Positions 44,922 through 52,942 of a stretch of DNA of 64,000 nucleotides are shown piece after piece. A program made the translations under genes and the position numbers. Each line of letters opens with the position of its first letter. Positions within the stretch are counted from its first letter, which is position 1. This stretch comes from Veillonella criceti (GTDB lineage Bacteria; Bacillota; Negativicutes; Veillonellales; Veillonellaceae). The notes below the pieces were generated by a model, which saw only the letters and a program-made list of their open reading frames with translations, ran no database searches and was not told the DNA's origin. The stretch is from contig NZ_UHIO01000001.1 of NCBI RefSeq assembly GCF_900460315.1, positions 644,001-708,000 of the forward strand, written 5' to 3'.

Positions 44922-45599
44922 TTATTCAGCTATTGTTTTAGATTTTCGTAACCGTTTTACAATCAAAGTAGCTACTACAACTAATACTACACCACCAATT
45001 TCAATCAATCGTTCATAACCAGCAATATATGGTTTCAATAACGGTTCAGCGGTTACCATTTCACTAGCTACCCAAGCAAGTAAACTACCACCAGCCCAAA
45101 GAATAATTGGATATTTATTAATGATACGAGCTAATAAACGAGACCCGTAAATCAATAATGGAACGGTAATTAACATGCCCACAACGACCAATTCTAAATG
45201 CCCTTTAGCCGCCCCTACTACACCAATTACATTATCAATACTCATCATGGCATCCGCTACAATGATAGTGACAATCGCCCCACGCAAAGAATCTTTACTT
45301 TCAATATTGGCATTATCATCATCGCCAATCAATAAGTGAAACGCAATCCAGAGCAATACTAAACCACCAATAAAGTGTAATCCCGGTATATATTCCAACG
45401 CCTCTACTAAGATCGTGGCAAAGATTAAACGCATTGCAATAGCACCAAATGTCCCCCACATAATGGCCTTTTCACGCAGTCTAGGCTCTAGCTTACTTAC
45501 AGCCATCCCAATAACAACAGCATTATCCCCTGCTAATAAAATGTCGACAACTATGATTTTCCCAATCATAATCCATGTGCTTAATTCTAAAAATTCCAT
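44922..45599 (-). CDS. TerC-family membrane protein (YjbE/YkoY-like)
   Basis: About 225 residues with seven or more helices. The family motif IIVVDILLAGDNAVVIGMA lies in the first helix pair, and a matching second half is IVADAMMSIDNVIGVVGAA; both carry the conserved Asp-Asn. Relatives export Mn2+ or help metallate exoenzymes. The ATG at 45599 (MEFLELSTW) is preferred, because the longer frame starts with TTG and has no ribosome-binding site. There is no room upstream for a yybP-ykoY manganese riboswitch and I see none. Metal specificity is inferred from family. Confidence 0.85.
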   Translation of the reverse strand: MEFLELSTWIMIGKIIVVDILLAGDNAVVIGMAVSKLEPRLREKAIMWGTFGAIAMRLIFATILVEALEYIPGLHFIGGLVLLWIAFHLLIGDDDNANIESKDSLRGAIVTIIVADAMMSIDNVIGVVGAAKGHLELVVVGMLITVPLLIYGSRLLARIINKYPIILWAGGSLLAWVASEMVTAEPLLKPYIAGYERLIEIGGVVLVVVATLIVKRLRKSKTIAE

Positions 45600-45730
45600 A
45601 TATACCGCCATTTCCGCAACTATTTCTGTCAATGTTTGCTAATATGTATTCTCTTAATTTTTTATTATCAGTCTATTCAATAGGTACCACTCTCTATGAT
45701 TAACCATAAAGACTTAGTAAATTCAGATAC

Positions 45731-46261
45731 TTATTCTACATAATATACCCAATTTTCTTTACGAGGACTTGCTTTAGGTTCTACCCCTTTTACATAACCA
45801 ATTACACAATGCCCAATTCCTTCATAGTCTCCTTCAATGCCCAACGATTTCAGTAATGCTTGGCCTTCAAAAGATTCAAATTCCTCTTTAGCTCGATGAA
45901 TCCAACAACTGCCAAGGCCTAAAGCATGAGCAGCTAACATTAAATTTCCCATAACAAGGGTGCCATCATATACATGAGTTGGTCGTTCTTTAGCAGCCAA
46001 TACGATAAGCACAACTGGTGCCCCATAAAATGGATCCATATCAGTTCCCATAATCTTTGCATTGCGCTTTGCTAATTGATTACGCAATTCTTTATTAGTA
46101 ACGGCTACAATAATCGGCGATTGTTTACCCATACCAGTCGCTGCATACGTACCTGCTTTAATCACTTTATCAATTAATTCCTTTGGTACTGCATCGGGCT
46201 TAAAGCTACGAATACTACGCCTAGTTTCCATCAACTGTAACATATCATCAGCTATTGTCAT
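45731..46261 (-). CDS. Nitroreductase-family flavoprotein
   Basis: A 176-residue FMN-dependent nitroreductase-like protein from the ATG at 46261, which has GAGGG 8 nt upstream; an earlier ATG at 46276 overlaps that site. The FMN-binding start RRSIRSFKPDAVP, the GTYAATGMGKQSP segment and the late GLGSCWIHRAKEEF are present. It likely uses NAD(P)H to reduce quinones or nitro compounds. It stands alone between the TerC and ACT-domain genes and adds to the redox character of this region. Confidence 0.88.
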   Translation of the reverse strand: MTIADDMLQLMETRRSIRSFKPDAVPKELIDKVIKAGTYAATGMGKQSPIIVAVTNKELRNQLAKRNAKIMGTDMDPFYGAPVVLIVLAAKERPTHVYDGTLVMGNLMLAAHALGLGSCWIHRAKEEFESFEGQALLKSLGIEGDYEGIGHCVIGYVKGVEPKASPRKENWVYYVE

Positions 46262-46334
46262 ATGAATTGCCCTCATTTCTATTTTCTCATATATGATAAA
46301 CTTTTTATATAAATATGAACGTTCTCACAAATAA

Positions 46335-46703
46335 TTAGCGACTTATCTCATATCCATTTTGACTTAATACAGTTAAGGCATTTTCAAAGTTTTCTTCTTT
46401 AACTAAAATATAATCTGTATTATAGGTAGATACAGCAAAAATTCCAATCTTCGCTTCCGCTAAAATTGTAGATAATTTAGATAGAATCCCAATTAATGCA
46501 AAATCAAGTTCGCCTTCAATTCGAACAGCACGCCAAGTCGTATCTACTTGAGTGGCATTCTGCGGAACATATTTTACCGAGCATACTAATGAATTCTCTT
46601 CATCTGTCTTACCAATAAAAACAAACTCATCTTGCCAATTAACATCACTGTAATCAGCTACTTTACAAACAGCTAAGGTATTTTTAATTACTTTTAATTG
46701 CAT
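46335..46703 (-). CDS. ACT-domain protein
   Basis: A 122-residue protein with tandem ACT-like folds; the second half (AVRIEGELDFALIGILSKLSTILAEAKIGIFAVS) is the clearest. Such stand-alone proteins bind amino acids or small ligands and have no enzymatic motif. The gene is divergent from niaR. Its upstream region contains the inverted repeat TTGTAAAA-N13-TTTTACAA (46720-46748), which may be an operator. Ligand unknown. Confidence 0.8.
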   Translation of the reverse strand: MQLKVIKNTLAVCKVADYSDVNWQDEFVFIGKTDEENSLVCSVKYVPQNATQVDTTWRAVRIEGELDFALIGILSKLSTILAEAKIGIFAVSTYNTDYILVKEENFENALTVLSQNGYEISR

Positions 46704-46719
46704 ACTCTCATTCCTTTAC

Positions 46720-46748
46720 TTGTAAAAGTTAGTACTTTAGTTTTACAA
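46720..46748. promoter_or_regulatory. Inverted repeat between the ACT-domain gene and niaR
   Basis: TTGTAAAA (46720-46727) and TTTTACAA (46741-46748) are separated by 13 bp that contain a second dyad (AAAGT/ACTTT). It sits 17-45 bp before the ACT-domain start and about 105 bp before niaR. It could control either gene. Confidence 0.45.
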
Positions 46749-46851
46749 TAAACTAAACTTTAATTTTTAAGTTTTCTCTTTTAATTTTATCACAAATTCT
46801 CTATAGTCAGTAAAAAATTATAACTATTTTATCAATAAGGTGACCTACCAT

Positions 46852-47367
46852 ATGAAAAAGACAGAACGACGACGTCAACAATTATTAACTATGCTAAGCC
46901 ACAGTTTGGCACCTATCACTGGTGAAAATCTAGCCCAAACATTTAATGTAACAAGACAAATTATTGTCAATGATATCGCCCATCTACGAGCTGATGGCTA
47001 TCCTATTACGTCTACAGTCAAAGGTTATGCCATGTGTAATACCCCCACACAAGGTATTTTACGGACAATTACATGCCATCATACGGCGGCTGATGTTCGC
47101 ACCGAACTAAGTACCATTATCCAATTAGGTGGCATTATTCATACTGTATCCGTTACCCACGATGTATATGGCGAATTAACAGCACCTCTCCCCATCAACA
47201 ATTTAACCGATATAGATATCTTTTTAAACAAACAAAAAAAATCTTCCAGTGGCCTATTATCTAAATTAAATAATGGTGTACATACTCATCTTATTGAAAC
47301 ACAAACCCTCGAAGATATGGACGCCATCATTAAGGCGTTAGATAAATTACATTTTTTAATTATTTAA
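46852..47367 (+). CDS. niaR: NiaR-type niacin-responsive repressor
   Basis: A 171-residue regulator from the ATG at 46852 (AAGGTG upstream). Residues 5-60 form an HTH_11 domain (RRQQLLTMLSHSLAPITGENLA). Residues about 70-165 are a 3H domain, with three conserved His in TCHHTAAD, IIHTVSVTHDVYGEL and NNGVHTHLI that bind metal and nicotinate. NiaR represses NAD-biosynthesis and niacin-uptake genes when niacin is present. The next gene is a NiaP-like transporter, which supports the call. Confidence 0.9.
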   Translation: MKKTERRRQQLLTMLSHSLAPITGENLAQTFNVTRQIIVNDIAHLRADGYPITSTVKGYAMCNTPTQGILRTITCHHTAADVRTELSTIIQLGGIIHTVSVTHDVYGELTAPLPINNLTDIDIFLNKQKKSSSGLLSKLNNGVHTHLIETQTLEDMDAIIKALDKLHFLII

Positions 47368-47387
47368 CTTCATACCAATCTAAAATT

Positions 47388-47459
47388 AGCCCTTGCTATC
47401 TGCAAGGGCTTGTTGTATATTAAAAACTATACACTTAAGTAATCTGTATAGTTTTTTTT
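47388..47459 (+). terminator. Tandem hairpins between niaR and niaP
   Basis: Hairpin 1 (AGCCCTTGC 47388-47396 with GCAAGGGCT 47402-47410) has a poor T-tract. Hairpin 2 (AAAACTATAC 47423-47432 with GTATAGTTTT 47446-47455) ends in a T8 run. Together they terminate niaR, leaving only 40 nt before niaP. Hairpin 2 could instead be an operator for niaP. Confidence 0.7.
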
Positions 47460-47499
47460 ATTTTTATCTTTTATTATTTAAAGATTAGGGGATGACTTC

Positions 47500-48822
47500 A
47501 TGATTATCGACGAATTAAATGCAATGAAACCCAATCGATTTCATTACAAACTCTTACTCATTGCAGGTCTAGGCTGGGCTTTTGATGCTATGGATACGGG
47601 GATTATTTCCTTCATCATGCCAGTACTTACCAAAGAATGGCACCTTACTAGTACTGAAATCGGTATGCTAGGTAGCATAGGCCTCTTAGGTATGGCTATA
47701 GGAGCCATTTTAGCAGGCGCCTTAGCTGATCATATAGGCCGGAAAAAAATTATTACCTGGACTATGTTACTATATGGTATCGCAACTGCCTTATCGGCTT
47801 TAGCCCCCAATTATGAATTCTTACTCTTTTGTCGGTTACTCGTAGGCCTTGGACTCGGTGGCGAGCTCCCCGTTGTAGCCACGTTAATTACAGAATATTC
47901 ACCACAAAATTCTCGTGGTCGTTTCATGGTTATGCTCGAAAGCTTCTGGGCTATTGGCTGGTTATTAGCCGCTCTCATTGCCTATCTAGTCATTCCTCTA
48001 TACGGCTGGCGTATTGGATTAGCCGTTGGTGCTTTACCAGCCCTATACACAGGTGTCATTCGTGCGCATATGCCCGAATCTTTGCGTTATTTAATGAAAC
48101 AACAAAAACTAGCAGAATTAAATGAAACAATTTCACAACTAGAAAGAGCAACGGCAGTACCATTAACACGTTGTACCAAACAAGAATTAAAGGCTTTAAA
48201 TACTCAACCAATTAATTCAAATCTTAGTACCCTATGGAGTAAGCAATATGCACTACGTACGGCTATGTTATGGATTACTTGGTTTGGGATTATCTTCAGT
48301 TATTATGGCATTTTTATGTGGCTCCCTTCTTTAATCTATCAACAAGGTTTTACTATTGTAAAATCCTTTGAATATCTTTTAATCATGACCGTTGCCCAAT
48401 TTCCCGGTTACATTTCAGCTGCTTACTTAGTTGATAAAATAGGGCGACGCTATACCTTATCCCTTTATTTACTTTGCAGTGGTATTAGTAGCTATTTCTT
48501 TGGTCACGCTACCTCTGAAACGGTATTGTTAACATCAGGTATTTTCATGTCCTTCTTTAATCTAGGCGCTTGGGGTGTCATCTACACCTATACACCAGAA
48601 CTATATCCTACAGAAATTCGTGGCCTTGGTTCTGGTTGGGCTGCTGGCATTGGACGTATTGGTGGTATTATTGCACCGATTCTCGTGGGTTTTCTCTTAT
48701 CCCAACAACTACATATGGATTCTATTTTTTATCTATTCGCATCTGTCTTTGTCCTTATTTCTATTGTAGTGCTTTGCTTTGGCAAAGAAAGTAAACAACA
48801 AGCGTTAGAGTCCATAAAATAA
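47500..48822 (+). CDS. niaP: MFS niacin transporter (NiaP-like)
   Basis: A 440-residue, 12-helix major-facilitator transporter. The A-motif-like GALADHIGRKKIITW lies between helices 2 and 3. Its counterpart YLVDKIGRRYTLSLYL is in the second half. The helix 1 signature GLGWAFDAMDTGIISFIMP is typical of the NiaP/YceI group. It is encoded directly after niaR, the expected repressor, so nicotinate import is the likely role. A ribosome-binding site (AGGGGATGA) precedes the ATG. Related transporters of aromatic acids cannot be ruled out by eye. Confidence 0.85.
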   Translation: MIIDELNAMKPNRFHYKLLLIAGLGWAFDAMDTGIISFIMPVLTKEWHLTSTEIGMLGSIGLLGMAIGAILAGALADHIGRKKIITWTMLLYGIATALSALAPNYEFLLFCRLLVGLGLGGELPVVATLITEYSPQNSRGRFMVMLESFWAIGWLLAALIAYLVIPLYGWRIGLAVGALPALYTGVIRAHMPESLRYLMKQQKLAELNETISQLERATAVPLTRCTKQELKALNTQPINSNLSTLWSKQYALRTAMLWITWFGIIFSYYGIFMWLPSLIYQQGFTIVKSFEYLLIMTVAQFPGYISAAYLVDKIGRRYTLSLYLLCSGISSYFFGHATSETVLLTSGIFMSFFNLGAWGVIYTYTPELYPTEIRGLGSGWAAGIGRIGGIIAPILVGFLLSQQLHMDSIFYLFASVFVLISIVVLCFGKESKQQALESIK

Positions 48823-48866
48823 AAAAAATTCTATTTCAGAATACACGATAAAAACACAATTATAAA

Positions 48867-48920
48867 AAGAACTGTAACTACTTGTCATTGGCAATAATTA
48901 CAGTTCTTCTTTATTTTGAT
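48867..48920. terminator. Bidirectional terminator between niaP and the acetyltransferase
   Basis: An 11-bp stem (AAGAACTGTAA 48867-48877 with TTACAGTTCTT 48898-48908). T-rich tracts follow on both strands, serving two convergent genes. Confidence 0.8.
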
Positions 48921-48954
48921 ACCTATTATATTTTGCTGTTTTATATTTTAATCT

Positions 48955-49269
48955 TTATTTTGCTAATACATCCGCATATTCAATCTTCTTTTCAAACTCG
49001 CGTTTGGCAAAGGGACATAAAGGAATAATTTTTACACCTGCTATACGAGCCTGATTAACAATTTCAGCCACCAATCGGCCAGCAATGCCTTGTCCACCAT
49101 AGCCTTCATCAACTAATGTATGGTCAATAATCCATAAACTAGCGGATTTTGAAATCGTACTTTCGCCAATATTTTGCTGACCATCATAGGCCGCCGCTCT
49201 ATTTTTCTCAGTTTCAAATACTATATTTACCATAGACTTGTCTCCATATACAGCATCAAATTTACTCAT
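48955..49269 (-). CDS. Small GNAT-like N-acetyltransferase (YjdJ-like)
   Basis: A 104-residue GNAT-fold protein of the Gtn/YjdJ type. The core has AAAYDGQQNIGESTI, then LWIIDHTLVDEGYGGQGIAGRLV with the acetyl-CoA-binding loop, and IIPLCPFAKREFEKK. These short proteins lack much of the normal GNAT N-terminus and their substrate is unknown. It lies next to a YjdI-type Fe-S protein, the same pairing as yjdI-yjdJ of E. coli, and may share a transcript with it (65-nt gap). Confidence 0.85.
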   Translation of the reverse strand: MSKFDAVYGDKSMVNIVFETEKNRAAAYDGQQNIGESTISKSASLWIIDHTLVDEGYGGQGIAGRLVAEIVNQARIAGVKIIPLCPFAKREFEKKIEYADVLAK

Positions 49270-49334
49270 TTATTTTTGCATATTAATATTACGCATTAAT
49301 ATGACTCATTACTTCCAAATGTAATTACAATAAT

Positions 49335-49544
49335 TTATTTTCGCGTATAACTTAGTGCCCCTGAAGGACATTTATCAATAACTTTAGTAATTAAATCAGT
49401 GGTTCCATTTTCCGGCTGAATCCAAGGTTTACGTCCCACATCAAATACTGCTGGCGCACCTTTTACACATTCAGCTGCATGTTGACAAAGTTTTGGCTTC
49501 CAACTAATCCTTAATTCATCTGTTTCATATATCTTTTCACTCAT
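49335..49544 (-). CDS. Mono-cluster [4Fe-4S] protein (YjdI-like)
   Basis: About 69 residues from the ATG at 49544, chosen because AGGGG lies 9 nt upstream. It has the divergent single-cluster pattern: WKPKLCQHAAECVKGAP with two Cys, then DKCPSGALSY with a third Cys near the C-terminus. It likely carries one Fe-S cluster for electron transfer or sensing, with its fourth ligand unclear. It pairs with the YjdJ-like acetyltransferase downstream. Confidence 0.85.
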   Translation of the reverse strand: MSEKIYETDELRISWKPKLCQHAAECVKGAPAVFDVGRKPWIQPENGTTDLITKVIDKCPSGALSYTRK

Positions 49545-49615
49545 AATTTTCATCCCCTACAAACTATGCATACACTGTATAAAATAAACTTTATGTTTTA
49601 TTTTACACTCATTAA

Positions 49616-50455
49616 TTAATACTCAACACTATCTTTTATAAAAGTGCCATTACGAAGTTCTGCAAAAGCTTGTTGTACTTCCTCCTGCGTATTCATAACA
49701 ATTGGTCCAGCCCAAGCAGCCGGTTCTTTTAACGCTTTAGAACTAATATATAATACTTGCCCCGCTTGTTCTCCCATGGTTAAAGTCACTTCTGTACCTG
49801 CCGTTAATTTAACAGCGGTCTTCTCTTCAATTAATTCATCGTTTACATACACATCACCAAGTAAAGTAAACAACATGACTGAATCATCTTCTTTAGAATC
49901 AATGGTAATGACTGCCTTGGGCTCCATATGCACATCATAATAATCTAAGGGAAGATGTTCACCACGGTACCCTTGGTGTTCCTTATATTGCCCTGCTAAT
50001 AAACGAATTTTGCCACCCTCAAACGGAATTTCTTCAATATCTGTTCGCTTAATAGAATGATAACTTGGTTTGCTCATCTTTTCAGCTTTTGGCAAATTTA
50101 ACCATAACTGAACACCTAATAAACGATCAGCCGCTGGTACCATTTCTTCATGCAAAATACCAGATCCCGAATTCATCCACTGTACTTCGCCATCTGAAAT
50201 ACCTTCTTCATTACCTAAACTATCTCGATGCACCATTTTCCCTCGTGAAACATAACTAATTGTTTCAATACCACGATGTGGATGCATAGGAAACCCCGCT
50301 GTATAATCATCTGGATTTGTACTATCAAATGAATCCAACATCAAAATTGGATCAAACTCTTCAATTGTACTATTCCCCAAAACACGAACTAAACTTACGC
50401 CCGCCCCATCTTGTGTTCTGAATCCTTTTACTTTTGTTTTCACTGTCCGTTTCAT
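49616..50455 (-). CDS. Pirin-family protein
   Basis: A 279-residue bicupin. The N-terminal cupin holds the metal-binding set in FPMHPHRGIETISYV and GSGILHEEM (His residues about 57, 59 and 101 with Glu 103). The C-terminal cupin spans about 170-275. Pirins are Fe(II) proteins; some are quercetinases and others act as redox switches. Its promoter region holds a long perfect palindrome (50533-50556) typical of a MarR-like operator. It stands in a run of redox genes but is transcribed alone. Confidence 0.9.
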   Translation of the reverse strand: MKRTVKTKVKGFRTQDGAGVSLVRVLGNSTIEEFDPILMLDSFDSTNPDDYTAGFPMHPHRGIETISYVSRGKMVHRDSLGNEEGISDGEVQWMNSGSGILHEEMVPAADRLLGVQLWLNLPKAEKMSKPSYHSIKRTDIEEIPFEGGKIRLLAGQYKEHQGYRGEHLPLDYYDVHMEPKAVITIDSKEDDSVMLFTLLGDVYVNDELIEEKTAVKLTAGTEVTLTMGEQAGQVLYISSKALKEPAAWAGPIVMNTQEEVQQAFAELRNGTFIKDSVEY

Positions 50456-50532
50456 ATATAGTCCCTCGTTTCAAATTTAACATACTATTTTGAATTTTAA
50501 ATATAAATATTCCACTTTCTTTGTTTTATTGC

Positions 50533-50556
50533 AATTATATCTAATTAGATATAATT
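50533..50556. promoter_or_regulatory. 24-bp perfect palindrome at the pirin promoter
   Basis: Centre ATCTAATTAGAT, extended by TATAATT on each side. The right arm on the minus strand doubles as a TATAAT -10, so a bound dimer would block the pirin promoter. The size and AT-rich half-sites suit a MarR or TetR protein, not encoded nearby. Confidence 0.6.
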
Positions 50557-50596
50557 GATGTAGTTATATTATAATATATTTTTCTACATATGTAAA

Positions 50597-50643
50597 TAGA
50601 GACTTATAGATATTCTACCAATAGATTATCCATAAGTCTCTAT
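50597..50643 (-). terminator. Terminator of the FrnE-like gene
   Basis: A stem ATAGAGACTTAT (from 50597) with ATAAGTCTCTAT (to 50643) lies about 100 nt after the FrnE-like stop. The T-tract on the minus strand is short. Confidence 0.55.
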
Positions 50644-50739
50644 TTAATAAATCATAACCATTCACCAGTAGCTATTACCTGACAAGTCTCCCCTACCTCA
50701 ATGCGCCACTTATCCTCATTGACACTATCCCCGATTCTA

Positions 50740-51408
50740 TTATTCAGTTTCACTAGCTTCTTCCATAACACGACGTAATGCGGCTACGATTTGTTCATAA
50801 GGCTGAGCTCCTGAAAATACATATTTATCATTAAGTACAAAAAATGGTACACTCTGTACATTATTCTGCTGTGCCGCCAATAAATCGCTCTGTACATCTA
50901 TTTCATATTCAGTAGATGTAAGTACATTAATAGCATCTTGTGAAGGTAAACCCACTTCTTTAACAGCATTTAATAATACTTTATAATCAGCGATAGAATC
51001 ATTATCTTCAAAATACACTTTATAAAATCTAGCAATCAAACGACTTACTGTCTCTTTATCCGCCGTTGCTTTTGCCCATTTAATAAGCCGATGGGCTGAC
51101 ATTGTATTGGTAGGAATCGCATCCGCTGCGTTTAATTTTAATCCATCAGTGGCCGCCATTGCTTCCATCTGATTAAATTGATCACGAGCCCGTTCTCTTG
51201 AAATAGCATGACCTAGAGCAAATTGATCCAACATAGTCGCTTCTGTTTTTAATGGTGCCTGTGGATTCAATTGAAATGCTTTCATTTCTAAATCATTAGG
51301 ATCTAGGCCGACTGTTTCCATTGCTTTTTTCATGCGAGTAGCTCCAATATAACAATATGGGCACGCAATATCTGACCAATATCTTACACTAATTTTTGAA
51401 TTGTTCAT
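50740..51408 (-). CDS. DsbA-family oxidoreductase (FrnE-like)
   Basis: A 222-residue cytoplasmic thioredoxin-fold protein. The active site CPYC lies near the N-terminus (DIACPYCYIGATRMKKAM, about 15-32). The helical insert and VPFFVLNDKYVFSGAQPYEQ near the C-terminus (cis-Pro) match the FrnE group. There is no signal peptide, so it acts in the cytoplasm, probably as a thiol-disulfide oxidoreductase in oxidative stress. It precedes no partner gene on the same transcript. Confidence 0.9.
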   Translation of the reverse strand: MNNSKISVRYWSDIACPYCYIGATRMKKAMETVGLDPNDLEMKAFQLNPQAPLKTEATMLDQFALGHAISRERARDQFNQMEAMAATDGLKLNAADAIPTNTMSAHRLIKWAKATADKETVSRLIARFYKVYFEDNDSIADYKVLLNAVKEVGLPSQDAINVLTSTEYEIDVQSDLLAAQQNNVQSVPFFVLNDKYVFSGAQPYEQIVAALRRVMEEASETE

Positions 51409-51517
51409 CTCGTTTACTTCCTTCCTAGTTTATAATATTTCTATCTATTTTACTTCTTTTATTTACTTCTTTTACACGATGACTTTTCTGACTGTTCTAA
51501 ACTAAATTGTCATTTAC

Positions 51518-52561
51518 CTATTTTACATTTTTTACTACATCTGCTAATAACTTATAAGAATATGCCTGTTTTTGTGTATCATAAATCAAACTATTAGCCA
51601 TAATCTCTTCAAATGTTACTCTCTGTTGTAATTCTTGTAATTGTTTAGCCGCTGTTTCAGGGTTACCAATTAAAGATACCGAAGCCATTTGTCTTACAAT
51701 AGCCTGTTCCCTAAACGCTAAATCCTCTGCTCTAAAAGAAATAGGTCCAAAATGAGGTGCTGTTCTAGCTGCTACATAGTTATCCCAAATTTCACTATCT
51801 GATTCGACTGGTGGTTGTAAGCCTTGACGGCTATTCGTAACAACACCTAAGAAACTTTGTGTCTGTGTAGTGGCTAAATACTGAGCTTCTTCGTCTGTAT
51901 CAGCTAAAATAGCATTTAATCCTAAAATTACATAAGGCTCCGTCAATACATTAGAAGGTTGGAATCGTTCACGATAAATAGCAATCGCATCTTCCATCAT
52001 AGCTGGTGCAAAATGAGATGCAAACGAATAAGGAAGTCCTAATTCAGCTGCTAAGTAGGCACTATCAGTACTAGAACCTAAAATATAAAATGGTACTTCA
52101 ATCCCAGCAGCTGGATACGCATGTACTGGATTTGTATCTTCAAAGTATCCTTTTAACTCCGCCAATTCACTAGCAAAATCTGTGTATAAATTGTGAGTTC
52201 GACGTAAAGCTCTTGCGGTTACTTGATCTGTCCCTGGTGCTCTACCAAGCCCTAAATCAACACGACCTGGATACAAAGTTTCTAGTGTCCCATACTGTTC
52301 CGCCACAATATACGGACTATGGTTAGGCAGCATAACGCCACCAGAACCAACTCGAATAGAATTCGTATTGGCTAACGTGTGTTGAATCAACAATTGAGTA
52401 GCACTACTTCCTATATTTTTCATATTATGGTGTTCAGCAATCCAATACCGCTCATAACCAAAGGATTCTACCTTTTTCGCCAATTCAACCATATCATGAA
52501 ATGCTTCATTATGTGTCTGTCCTTCTCGTAAAGGAACTAAATTTAAAACGGATAACTTCAT
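51518..52561 (-). CDS. Luciferase-like (LLM) flavin oxidoreductase
   Basis: A 347-residue TIM-barrel flavoprotein with the family start LSVLNLVPLREGQTHNEA, then YERYWIAEHHNM, VGSGGVMLPNHSPY and the GRVDLGLGRAPGTD segment. Members use reduced flavin from a partner reductase; substrate unknown. A promoter (TTGACA-17-TATTAT) lies near 52730-52760, with an inverted repeat TTAT-N14-ATAA over it. It is separate from the flanking genes. Confidence 0.87.
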   Translation of the reverse strand: MKLSVLNLVPLREGQTHNEAFHDMVELAKKVESFGYERYWIAEHHNMKNIGSSATQLLIQHTLANTNSIRVGSGGVMLPNHSPYIVAEQYGTLETLYPGRVDLGLGRAPGTDQVTARALRRTHNLYTDFASELAELKGYFEDTNPVHAYPAAGIEVPFYILGSSTDSAYLAAELGLPYSFASHFAPAMMEDAIAIYRERFQPSNVLTEPYVILGLNAILADTDEEAQYLATTQTQSFLGVVTNSRQGLQPPVESDSEIWDNYVAARTAPHFGPISFRAEDLAFREQAIVRQMASVSLIGNPETAAKQLQELQQRVTFEEIMANSLIYDTQKQAYSYKLLADVVKNVK

Positions 52562-52942
52562 ATGTACCTCCTATAATTAGGTCGTTATAAAATAACCTAT
52601 ACTATATAAAGCCTATTCAACTCAGCTTTAATGTCAGGATAATTAACAAGTAAGACAAATCACTTTACTTATTCATTATCATTTTATTAAATCTATATTT
52701 CGAGATTTATCTATATATTATACCTATATAATACTCGTTATCAGTTTCATTGTCAATAACCTACTTTATACTTTTTTGTATGATATAAAAATATTAAACA
52801 AAAAGACTGTATCTACCTTGCGAACGTATCCCTAACATTAAATCAATTAAATCTAATATTAGGGCCCCATTTATGGCAAGTTAAATACAGTCTTCTTTCA
52901 TTTCAAATGAAAAAACAGAAGTTATTCTCACGCTATATTCAA
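52562..52942. other. Regulatory intergenic region
   Basis: About 380 bp holding the LLM promoter region, an inverted repeat AAATCT-N8-AGATTT (52689-52708), and the terminator of the next gene (52799-52898). No ORF with a credible ribosome-binding site is visible. Confidence 0.6.
52799..52898 (-). terminator. Long-stem terminator of the RclA-like gene
   Basis: Outer arms AAGACTGTAT and ATACAGTCTT are about 90 nt apart, with an inner hairpin formed by CCCTAA/TTAGGG-type arms. TTTTTG follows on the minus strand. It is longer than a usual terminator. Confidence 0.65.

Noticed and set aside
45600-45730. Manganese (yybP-ykoY) riboswitch before the TerC gene
   Set aside because: The gap is about 130 bp and lacks the conserved loop sequences of that class.
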